Source: Leptospira ellisii (GTDB lineage Bacteria; Spirochaetota; Leptospiria; Leptospirales; Leptospiraceae). Taken from it: 6,117 nt of DNA. A program made the translations under genes and the position numbers. Position 1 is the first letter of the stretch; the number at the start of each line of letters is the position of its first letter. Positions 1-5,665 of the stretch are shown piece after piece. The notes below the pieces were generated by a model that saw only the letters and a list, made by a program, of their open reading frames with translations, did not search any database and was not told where the DNA came from. The DNA is taken from contig NZ_NPEF01000224.1 of NCBI RefSeq assembly GCF_002811955.1, positions 1 to 6,117 of the forward strand, read 5' to 3'.

Positions 1-204
1 TATCTTTTGTATTTGGAGGAATCGGAAGTCGGGGATTCTATCGAAGAGATGATGAATGAGGGAGTTCCCACCTTTCACAAGAACTACAGTTATATCCTCC
101 ACCTCGATCTCACCTTCAACCGAGTGACCCGGAAGCTCCAATGCCTCCCCGAGTCCGCTTTTTACACATTCGAATACCGAGAATGGTTCCGAGAGCCGGA
201 ATAA
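1..204 (+). CDS. C-terminal fragment of an unrecognised protein
   Basis: The first reading frame is open from the first base of the window to a TAA at 202-204, so this is most simply the last 67 codons of a gene that begins upstream. A TTG at 7-9 could in principle start a short protein, but no ribosome binding site can be seen in the few bases before it. The visible part is soluble and acidic at first ([13 protein letters not shown]), then has a strand-like stretch ([11 protein letters not shown]) and an aromatic, charged tail ending YREWFREPE. There is no membrane segment and no motif I recognise. It converges on the minus-strand gene ending at 412. Function unknown. The coding call rests only on the open frame and protein-like composition. 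Confidence 0.55.
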   Translation, partial: YLLYLEESEVGDSIEEMMNEGVPTFHKNYSYILHLDLTFNRVTRKLQCLPESAFYTFEYREWFREPE

Positions 205-411
205 ACCCACCAGTCAGACTAAAAAATCCGCCAAACGCTAATCTCGACCAACCAACCGGCCTTGCGAAATACAACTTAGCCCGATAGGCGCGGTCCGAGA
301 TCGGCTCCCCCATACATTCTTAAACAATATCTCCGCACGAGACGACCCTTGCCTGGCATCGATTGCTACGACCGACTCGACGACTCCCAACCTCAAGCCC
401 AAATCAAAAAA
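205..411. other. Convergent intergenic region without a gene
   Basis: This gap lies between the stop of the plus-strand gene and the stop of the minus-strand gene. A 65-codon minus-strand frame (116-313) crosses it but overlaps the end of the plus-strand gene, and I do not regard it as coding. The right edge holds an A6-TTA-T6 block (406-420) spanning the stop codon of the minus-strand gene. It is palindromic but has no GC stem, so it is not a convincing terminator. Short GC-rich complementary stretches around 270-305 (CCGAT/ATCGG) are too weak to call. I see no tRNA or other RNA gene. Confidence 0.5.
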
Positions 412-1446
412 TTATTTTTTCTCCACAGGTAAAAAGATGACGGAATCCAAGCGTTTTCCACCTGGAGAATCCACATAATTGACCTCCACTTTCCTTTCAC
501 TCGCAGGACGATATAAAATCAAAGCGGAAATCATATCATACACGGTAAGGGAATAATCGATCACCGTAACCACGGCCTGCAGAGGAAGAAATCTGGATTT
601 CGTGACGGGTTTCACCTCCCTTTCCTTTCCGGCCGCCATCCATTTGTAGATCCGCGTGGAACGATTTAGATTTTTAAAATATTCTAAATCGACCTTTGCT
701 TCCGGAAGTACCGCTTCCGTTTGGCGGAAGGAAACCTTAACGGGAAGATTCTTCTCCTTCGATTCGCGCAATGCCTGGGAAAGTTGAAGATCGAACGTGT
801 CGTCGTCCAGATATTCGATCTCGTTGCAGGCGGCAAAAACCGTATCGCAGATATCCCCGTATTTCCTATGGACGAAATACACGAGAACGATATTCGTCGT
901 TTCGGGATGATACAAAACCTTCGCGTGATATTCCGAAGTCCTGCGATAGTAAATCTTCCGATAGATCCGTTTGAATACGTTCCAACCGACGAACCCTAAG
1001 TCCTTAAGAAACGGAGGCTCCGGGAGCTGAAACGATCGGACGGCGATATGCAGACGTTCGATCGCTACCTTTCCGTCCCTTTTGGAAATTTCTTCCAGAA
1101 CTGTTCTTATATCTTCCAAATCTTCGGAATCGATCTTCCTCGGAGCGGCGGAGGTATCGATGAGAATTTTCCCCGCATTCTCCGAAAACAGATCCGAAAG
1201 TCTGGAACGAATCCCGTCTTTCGACAGATCTTCCAACGTCAAAGAAATACAATCGTTCTGTCGGCAGGAAATCTGTTCTTCATACGTCTTCTCTTCCCGG
1301 TTCGGAATCGATTCCATAGAATCCGCATCCACACCGAAGGAAAAAATCGACAAACAAAAACCGCAGAAAAATCCCGCGGTTACGGATTGAAAATTCAGGA
1401 AGGAATCGGACGCACGTTTACGAATCGACAAGGACAATCTCCACAC
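412..1446 (-). CDS. Exported protein of unknown function
   Basis: A 344-codon frame that I do not recognise as a named family. The N-terminus has a basic stretch (SIRKR, residues 7-11) and then a hydrophobic segment at about 20-38 (AGFFCGFCLSIFSFGV), followed by VDADS. This resembles a signal peptide with a possible signal peptidase I site after VDA (residue 41), so the product is probably periplasmic or otherwise exported. Four mature-region cysteines are visible (61, 66, 200, 207). The middle (about 155-170) is very basic and aromatic (FKRIYRKIYYRRT). A mildly hydrophobic stretch lies at 287-312. The first frame start is GTG at 1446, but TTG at 1429-1431 (codon 6) has TGGAG seven bases upstream and is the better supported start. 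It lies 61 bp downstream of the XRE/cupin regulator on the same strand with no clear promoter between, so the two may be co-transcribed. Confidence 0.8.
   Translation of the reverse strand: MWRLSLSIRKRASDSFLNFQSVTAGFFCGFCLSIFSFGVDADSMESIPNREEKTYEEQISCRQNDCISLTLEDLSKDGIRSRLSDLFSENAGKILIDTSAAPRKIDSEDLEDIRTVLEEISKRDGKVAIERLHIAVRSFQLPEPPFLKDLGFVGWNVFKRIYRKIYYRRTSEYHAKVLYHPETTNIVLVYFVHRKYGDICDTVFAACNEIEYLDDDTFDLQLSQALRESKEKNLPVKVSFRQTEAVLPEAKVDLEYFKNLNRSTRIYKWMAAGKEREVKPVTKSRFLPLQAVVTVIDYSLTVYDMISALILYRPASERKVEVNYVDSPGGKRLDSVIFLPVEKK
1439..1443 (-). promoter_or_regulatory. Ribosome binding site deciding the start of the exported protein
   Basis: Minus-strand TGGAG ends seven bases before TTG at 1431-1429. 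The GTG at 1446 has only GGGGA about 18 bases upstream, which is too far. This favours a TTG start giving 339 residues that begins just before the basic part of the signal peptide. Confidence 0.45.
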
Positions 1447-1507
1447 GGAATTCGCGTAGGATTTTCCCCAAAGGACCTAAGATTGGAAAGTTATTTTTTA
1501 CGAAAAA

Positions 1508-2119
1508 TCAATTGATTTCGTCTCTGTAATCCATCACCAGATACATCAGCGTTTCCTGGTCGGTAGGATTGGAATATTCGTGCGGAATGTCGGCGCGGAA
1601 AAAAACCGAATCCTTCGGTTCCAATTCGACCACTTTTTCGCCCACACGAAGACGAAGTTTGCCGGAAACGACGACGATATTTTCCGTGGTTCCCGACTGG
1701 TGCGGTTCGGCGACTTCGATTCCGCCCGGTTTTAAGATGAGTTCGTAGAATTCGGTCTTCCGGTTTCCGTTATACGGAAAAAGTGCCCTGCTCGAAAAAA
1801 CCTTCGAACTGGAAAACAACACCTTCGTGTTTTCCGCCTTCATCACGATGATTCCCTCCGTGCCCTTCTCTTTGAGAAGCTCGCTGAAGGGAACGTTCAA
1901 ACCGTTGGCGATTTTCCAAAGGACCGAAATGGTCGGGACGCTCTTTCCCTGTTCGATTTGGGACAACATCGCACGGCTGACTCCGCAGCGGGAAGCCAAC
2001 TTGTCCAGGGAGAATCCCTTCGTATGGCGAATTAGTTTTAAATTCTCTTTTACAACTTCCGTGATATGTTCGCTGGAGGGGGATTCCTTTGTTTCTAATT
2101 CTTCCATAGATGGGTTCAT
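1508..2119 (-). CDS. XRE-family transcription regulator with C-terminal cupin domain
   Basis: A DNA-binding regulator made of an N-terminal XRE (Cro/C1-type) helix-turn-helix and a C-terminal single-domain cupin that usually senses a small ligand. Numbered from the ATG at 2119, the HTH spans about residues 24-82 and contains [19 protein letters not shown], the classic XRE recognition-helix region, followed by [13 protein letters not shown]. The cupin spans about 125-198. It shows [15 protein letters not shown] (motif 1, with only one histidine of the usual HxH) and [11 protein letters not shown] (motif 2). Metal binding is therefore uncertain. The architecture and length (about 200 residues) match PuuR/SutR-like regulators. 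The start is ambiguous. ATG 2119 gives 203 residues and ATG 2107 gives 199. TTG 2155 has GGAG seven bases upstream and would add 12 residues, but would place the promoter-like palindrome inside the gene. The ligand and targets cannot be read from the sequence. Autoregulation is likely, and the exported protein downstream may be in the same transcript. Confidence 0.92.
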   Translation of the reverse strand: MNPSMEELETKESPSSEHITEVVKENLKLIRHTKGFSLDKLASRCGVSRAMLSQIEQGKSVPTISVLWKIANGLNVPFSELLKEKGTEGIIVMKAENTKVLFSSSKVFSSRALFPYNGNRKTEFYELILKPGGIEVAEPHQSGTTENIVVVSGKLRLRVGEKVVELEPKDSVFFRADIPHEYSNPTDQETLMYLVMDYRDEIN

Positions 2120-2132
2120 TCCCCATTTTTGT

Positions 2133-2225
2133 CTAATATAACAGAATTCTGTCAATCCAAAACTCCGCCCTTCCGAAAAATAGCCTTAGGATCATTACGA
2201 CGAATCCGCCGGATCCGATCCCCAT
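2133..2225 (-). CDS. Possible small hydrophobic protein (30 residues)
   Basis: A short minus-strand frame starts at ATG 2225 and ends with TAG at 2133-2135. It has a strong GGAGG (2236-2240) ten bases upstream. The peptide begins [18 protein letters not shown], a short hydrophobic stretch with a single arginine, followed by a charged and aromatic tail ending DRILLY. The same frame extends upstream to ATG 2264, into the end region of the lipoprotein gene. A competing ATG at 2229, six bases from the same GGAGG, opens a different 25-codon basic frame ending at 2152. Either may be chance. The stop lies just upstream of ATG 2119 of the regulator gene. I do not recognise the peptide. Confidence 0.25.
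   Translation of the reverse strand: MGIGSGGFVVMILRLFFGRAEFWIDRILLY
2135..2143 (-). promoter_or_regulatory. Predicted extended -10 promoter of the XRE/cupin regulator
   Basis: The minus strand reads TGTTATATT, which is TGn plus TATATT, one mismatch from TATAAT. There is no good -35 at 16-18 bp, as expected for extended -10 promoters. A TTGACA (2150-2155) is present but lies only 9 bp upstream, too close to pair with this -10. The start of transcription would fall around 2126-2129, just before the ATG at 2119. Confidence 0.4.
2141..2152. promoter_or_regulatory. Candidate operator: perfect 12-bp palindrome
   Basis: ACAGAATTCTGT is a perfect palindrome directly upstream of the TATATT hexamer and shares three bases with the extended -10 element. 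Its position in the promoter of an XRE regulator gene fits an autorepression site, since dimeric XRE proteins commonly bind short palindromes. The assignment to this regulator is inference. Confidence 0.45.
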
Positions 2226-2275
2226 CCATGTAGTGCCTCCGAAAAAACATCGGCGGAAAATCATAGAGCCTGAAT

Positions 2276-3478
2276 TTACGGTTTGGAAGCGATCGAAATC
2301 GGACTCGGAACGGGGGTAATTCCCCCCAAATCCGGATGAACCGCGGACCAAGTTCCCGGTAATCCGGAGGAAGAATGGGCGAAAAAATTAGAGGCCCCCG
2401 CGACCGAATAACGATCCAAACCTGCGTTGTATGACACCGAAGACAAATTCGTCGCGTTACAATCGCCGATCGTGCTCGGCCCCGTGTGCCAGACGTTTTG
2501 ATTCAGAGAGGAATAATCCATCGAACAATTGTCTCCCACAAGCAGAATCTTATCCTTTCCTTCCACGGCTCCGTTCGCGTGATTTTGAATCGCGGTGGTC
2601 GCGGATTGTGCCGTAAACAACGTCGGATCGGTGGGAGTTGTAGTAGAAGCGGGCACCCGTTTTACCACCGCCGAAGTGGAGGAGAACGCGTTGTCTCCGT
2701 AGACGAGGATATCCCCTCCCTTCAAAGCAAGAATCCGGTTTTTGCTGCTGTTCATGCCGATCGAAATGGAATCCTTAGCGAGATTGACGAGGGAAACTTC
2801 GCTGATTTCAGGATTGACCGAATGTTCACCGCTGAAATACATTTCGGACGTCGACTCGCTGTAGGAAACGGAATAAAAATAATCGGAACCGATGTACGTG
2901 GAACCGTCTTCGATTCCGAAATAAGTCCAACTGTTTCCTCCGTCCACGGAGCGTTGTCCGAAAAAATCGCTTCCCGTTCCGGCGCTGTTGTGATCGCCGA
3001 CGGCCCAAAATTGTCCTCCTCCGAAACCGATCGCGTAAAGATGTTTCGTAACCGAAACCCCTCCGATCGTAACAGTGGCGCAAGGATGAAAACTCCAGGT
3101 GAACGCGTCGTTTTGGCTGGTCCAGATTCCGCAGTTTTCCGCATCGCTTTTGGAACCGATCGCGGCCCATATTCCGTTTCCGTAAACTACTCCCCGGATG
3201 TTTCCGGCGTCGCATTCGGGAAAACGGGTAGCGCTGAAATTCCAATCGATTCCGTTTTCCGAAATCCAAGAGGAACAATTGTCCCCGACGGCGACGAATT
3301 TCGTTCCGGGGGATTGGCCGAGGGAATCGTTCGCCTCGTCGAGCGGTTCAAACCCCAAACTCCAACCCAACTGCCCCACCATCGCGAGCGGATTGGTGGA
3401 ATCGAAGCTGAACTTCTTCGCTTCGGAACAGGATATAAAACATAAAAATATTAGAATAAACGAAATTAGTAATCTCAT
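2276..3478 (-). CDS. Putative lipoprotein with Asp-box (BNR-like) repeats, copy 1
   Basis: A 400-residue protein with a lipoprotein signal peptide. A short hydrophobic segment ends FISC, and Cys17 is the likely lipidated residue, followed by SEAKKFSFD. The mature part looks like a beta-propeller built from short repeats. SENGIDW (73-79), SQNDAFTW (121-128) and SVDGGNSW (177-184) resemble the Asp-box pattern SxDxGx[ST]W. Two blocks are clearly related: FVAVGDNCSSW with RGVVYGNGIWAAIG (61-108), and ILLVGDNCSMD with SSVSYNAGLDRYSVAG (311-361). Six mature cysteines fall in three close pairs (68/89, 116/133, 318/340). It is a full-length paralogue of the gene at 4241-5419 and of the pseudogene between them. 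The ATG at 3478 has only a weak GGCGG five bases upstream. Asp-box propellers occur in sialidases and many binding proteins. No catalytic residues can be assigned, so enzymatic activity is not claimed. Probably cell-envelope anchored. Confidence 0.88.
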   Translation of the reverse strand: MRLLISFILIFLCFISCSEAKKFSFDSTNPLAMVGQLGWSLGFEPLDEANDSLGQSPGTKFVAVGDNCSSWISENGIDWNFSATRFPECDAGNIRGVVYGNGIWAAIGSKSDAENCGIWTSQNDAFTWSFHPCATVTIGGVSVTKHLYAIGFGGGQFWAVGDHNSAGTGSDFFGQRSVDGGNSWTYFGIEDGSTYIGSDYFYSVSYSESTSEMYFSGEHSVNPEISEVSLVNLAKDSISIGMNSSKNRILALKGGDILVYGDNAFSSTSAVVKRVPASTTTPTDPTLFTAQSATTAIQNHANGAVEGKDKILLVGDNCSMDYSSLNQNVWHTGPSTIGDCNATNLSSVSYNAGLDRYSVAGASNFFAHSSSGLPGTWSAVHPDLGGITPVPSPISIASKP

Positions 3479-3547
3479 AAGGGCCGCCGTGATTTTGCGG
3501 AAAAACCCCGAACGCGATATTACGGACGGGATAAGACCTTTCTTAAG

Positions 3548-3556
3548 ATTATAACA
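3548..3556 (-). promoter_or_regulatory. Predicted extended -10 promoter of lipoprotein copy 1
   Basis: The minus strand reads TGTTATAAT, a perfect extended -10 (TGn plus TATAAT), about 70 bases before the ATG at 3478. No consensus -35 lies at the right distance. The 11-base block CATGTTATAAT is repeated exactly upstream of lipoprotein copy 2. Confidence 0.5.
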
Positions 3557-3665
3557 TGCAAGAAAACTGAAATTTCGATCGTTTTATAGATCCGAAACTA
3601 CCAAAGAACCATCGGCTACAAATCGGGAATCAAATCGCGCGACGGGAAATAAAATTCCTCTCGTT

Positions 3666-4206
3666 TCAGTTCGTTTTCGCAGCGATCGTATGTACGGCCG
3701 GTCCGGGAGTTCCGCTTTCGGGAATATCGATCAACTGCCAGGAAGAGGAATCCCCCGTGGAGGAGATTCCCAACTTGGTCGTCGACGTACCGAGGACTCT
3801 TCCTCCGATTGTGTACAAACCGAGGGCTTCGTTGTAGGCCGAAGCGCTCCAATCGATTCCGGAACAACCCGAAACTCCGACCGGAGCTCCGGCGGAATGG
3901 GTCCATCCCGAAGCGGAATCGATCGTACAAGCGTCGCCTAACGCGATCAATTTGCCGTTTCCTTCCGCAACGCTTCCGATTTTTCCCGCGGTTCCCGAAT
4001 ATGTCTGTCCGCTCCAGCTTCCGGAAGGATCGGTCAAAAAATTAACGATCCCGATTCCGTTCAGGTTTTATCGCCGCCGTAGACGACTCCTTTGACCCTT
4101 CCGTTTCCGCCGCCGGGATCAAGGATCGGAGGAATCGAAACTGAATTTGTCCGCTTGAGTGCAGGGCAAAAGAAAGGAATGAAACAACAAAAACGATCTT
4201 CTTCAT
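3666..4206 (-). pseudogene. Decayed third copy of the lipoprotein family, internally deleted and frameshifted
   Basis: Remnants of the family appear in order but in different frames. The ATG at 4206 starts a signal-peptide-like MKKIVFVVSFLSF. One frame over, 4175-4122 encodes FLLPCTQADKFSFDSSDP, matching the lipobox and mature N-terminus of copy 1 (SCSEAKKFSFDSTNP), then a TGA at 4119-4121. Next, in the third frame, GRVKGVVYGGDKT (up to TGA 4061-4063) resembles the LVYGSDN region near residue 250 of copy 2. After another frame break the sequence runs to the stop at 3666 with GDACTID, SAYNEALGLYTIGG and SGTPGPAVHTIA, all aligning with the C-terminus of copy 2. The remnant is 541 bp against about 1,200 bp for intact copies, so roughly 660 bp (about residues 31-250) is missing. 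A TTG at 4037 could still start a 123-residue C-terminal fragment, but it would lack a signal peptide. It lies 34 bp downstream of copy 2. Confidence 0.85.
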
Positions 4207-4240
4207 AAAAGAGAATTAAGCCGACCTCTTTCTTTTCGTT

Positions 4241-5419
4241 TTAATGAGTCGCGATCCCGAGGATTCCCGGACCGGGAGATCCGGCATCCGGTTGTGTCAG
4301 CACGGTCCAATCGGAGGGAATTCCGGTTGCAGAATATGCGAACGCGGTGGGAACGCTGCCGGTTACCTTCGCCCCCGCGACGAACAAACCCAGAGCGGAA
4401 TTATAAGCGGAACTCATCCAATTCAAACGGGAACAATTGGACATCTCCGGCGGAGGAGACGCTCCCGTAGGATGCCAGACCGCCGCGGAAAATTCGTAAT
4501 AATCGATAGCACATTGATCTCCGAAAATCACGATCTTATCGGAGCCTTCGATCGCGCTCTGGATATCGCTCGTAACCGCGGTATCCATCACACCCGAAAG
4601 GGAAGCGAGGGAAGAGCCCATCTTTACTTTTCCGATCGTAGGAGCAAGGTAATTGTCGGATCCGTAAACGAGAAGTTGTCCCGAACGTAAGGCGAGAACA
4701 CGATTGATGTAAGAAGGCATGGAGATCGAAACGGATGAACTTGCCAAAGTGGAAGAATTCAATTCCGCTACCTCCGAATTCACCTGGTGCTGACCGCCGA
4801 AATAAATCTTCGAATTCACGGAATCAAACGATGCCGAATCGTAGTAATCCGCCCCTTCGTATGTGGAACCGTCTTCGATCGCGATGGAAGTCCAGCTGAT
4901 TCCGTCCGAAGAATATTGACCGAAAAATTCGTCGCTGGTGCTGGCCCCGTTGTGAGGACCGACGGCCCAGAACTTACCGCCTCCGTATGTTACGGCAAAC
5001 AGCTGTTTGGTGACCGGAGCGCCGCTCCAAAGAACCAAGGGATCACAGTTCGCTTGTGCCCAGGTCTCGCCTTCGTCCGTGCTGTACCAAAGACCGCAGC
5101 TTCCGTTCGCGTCTTTACTTCCCACTGCGGTCCAAGTTCCGATTCCGTCGTAAGCGACATCCTGAATCGCGCCGTCGATACAACCGGGAAACCGGGTTTT
5201 GCTGTAAGTCCAAGTGATCGCGTCTTGGCTGAGCCAAGAGGAACAAGCTTCTCCCACCGCTACAAAACGAGCGGTCGGCGACGCGGGCACTAAACCCAAA
5301 TAACTCCAACCGAACTGCCCCAAAATCGCCAAAGGATTGGAGGTATCCAGGCTGAATTTACTCGCTTCCGCACAGGAAAAGAATACGGTCAAAAAAAAGA
5401 ACAAAATTCCCTTTTTCAT
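4241..5419 (-). CDS. Putative lipoprotein with Asp-box (BNR-like) repeats, copy 2
   Basis: A 392-residue paralogue of the protein at 2276-3478, similar along its whole length. The signal peptide MKKGILFFFLTVFFSC ends in a lipobox-like FFSC with lipid-acceptor Cys16, followed by AEASKFSLDTSNPLA. SQDAITW (64-70), STDEGETW (113-120, an exact match to the Asp-box pattern) and SSDGISW (170-176) mark propeller-type blades. Six mature cysteines pair as 59/80, 108/125 and 303/329. The first two spacings (21 and 17 residues) are identical to copy 1, suggesting conserved disulfides. The C-terminal block IVIFGDQCAIDYYEF with SSAYNSALGLFVAGA repeats the N-terminal FVAVGEACSSW block. The start is well supported: AGGTG lies five bases before ATG 5419, and an extended -10 lies further upstream. 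Probably exported and membrane anchored. The binding partner or substrate is unknown. Confidence 0.9.
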   Translation of the reverse strand: MKKGILFFFLTVFFSCAEASKFSLDTSNPLAILGQFGWSYLGLVPASPTARFVAVGEACSSWLSQDAITWTYSKTRFPGCIDGAIQDVAYDGIGTWTAVGSKDANGSCGLWYSTDEGETWAQANCDPLVLWSGAPVTKQLFAVTYGGGKFWAVGPHNGASTSDEFFGQYSSDGISWTSIAIEDGSTYEGADYYDSASFDSVNSKIYFGGQHQVNSEVAELNSSTLASSSVSISMPSYINRVLALRSGQLLVYGSDNYLAPTIGKVKMGSSLASLSGVMDTAVTSDIQSAIEGSDKIVIFGDQCAIDYYEFSAAVWHPTGASPPPEMSNCSRLNWMSSAYNSALGLFVAGAKVTGSVPTAFAYSATGIPSDWTVLTQPDAGSPGPGILGIATH

Positions 5420-5424
5420 ATAGG

Positions 5425-5429
5425 CACCT
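5425..5429 (-). promoter_or_regulatory. Ribosome binding site of lipoprotein copy 2
   Basis: Minus-strand AGGTG lies five bases before ATG 5419. A second TATAAT at 5431-5436 is too close to this site to be a useful promoter, because its transcript would begin at or inside the binding site. Confidence 0.55.
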
Positions 5430-5470
5430 GATTATAATAACACCTTAGTCAATTTATTTTTCAGTAAAAA

Positions 5471-5479
5471 ATTATAACA
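5471..5479 (-). promoter_or_regulatory. Predicted extended -10 promoter of lipoprotein copy 2
   Basis: The minus strand reads TGTTATAAT, identical to the element upstream of copy 1 and likewise preceded by CA. It would give a leader of about 45 bases that keeps the ribosome binding site. There is no consensus -35 at 16-18 bp. Confidence 0.5.
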
Positions 5480-5577
5480 TGACAACAAAGAATTCCATCC
5501 TATCGCAAAAGTCAACCGGATGAAAAGGTCTAAAAAGGATTAAAAGAAAACGAAATCTCTCGATTTCCCAAAGGAAA

Positions 5578-5623
5578 GATTCGTTTTCTCGGAAACATTC
5601 CAACTTTACAAAGAAAACGAATC
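5578..5623. repeat. 12-bp inverted repeat with extra copies of the same 10-mer
   Basis: GATTCGTTTTCT (5578-5589) and AGAAAACGAATC (5612-5623) are perfect reverse complements separated by 22 bases. The core AGAAAACGAA occurs in direct orientation at 5545-5554, 5612-5621 and 5656-5665, and in inverse orientation at 5580-5589: four copies in about 120 bp. The spacer contains the predicted -35 of the pseudouridine synthase gene. The right arm starts just after it, and the last direct copy abuts the start codon. Confidence 0.6.
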
Positions 5624-5632
5624 CAATAGAAT
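5605..5632 (+). promoter_or_regulatory. Predicted sigma70-type promoter of the pseudouridine synthase gene
   Basis: TTTACA (5605-5610) and TAGAAT (5627-5632) each have one mismatch to consensus and are separated by 16 bp. Transcription would begin near 5639-5640, leaving a leader of about 26 bases before ATG 5666. Confidence 0.45.
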
Positions 5633-5665
5633 GAAATCGAACCGAATTGGATTTTAGAAAACGAA

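Noticed and set aside
116..313. A 65-codon minus-strand frame in and beyond the left gap
   Set aside because: It overlaps the end of the plus-strand gene, ends in a glycine- and basic-rich tail, and has no recognisable domain. I could not support it over chance.
406..420. A6-TTA-T6 block as a bidirectional terminator
   Set aside because: It has no GC-rich stem, so it is only an A/T palindrome over the stop codon.
1048..1515. A 155-codon plus-strand frame opposite the exported protein
   Set aside because: It is antisense to a longer frame with a credible signal peptide, and its own composition is basic and irregular.
2236..2256. Imperfect hairpin as a terminator for lipoprotein copy 1
   Set aside because: The stem has a mismatch and no U-run follows on the minus strand. 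The T-rich part is in the loop.
2486..3445. A 319-codon plus-strand open frame antisense to lipoprotein copy 1
   Set aside because: The minus strand encodes a protein with a signal peptide, lipobox and a full-length paralogue next door. The antisense frame has arginine- and serine-rich, low-order composition and no recognisable motif, and it is a by-product of codon bias.
2276..5419. Sialidase (neuraminidase) identity for the lipoproteins
   Set aside because: Asp-box motifs alone do not indicate sialidase activity. I see no RIP motif or arginine triad that can be assigned with confidence.
5431..5436. Second TATAAT closer to lipoprotein copy 2
   Set aside because: Transcription from it would begin at about the ribosome binding site, so it is unlikely to be the working promoter.
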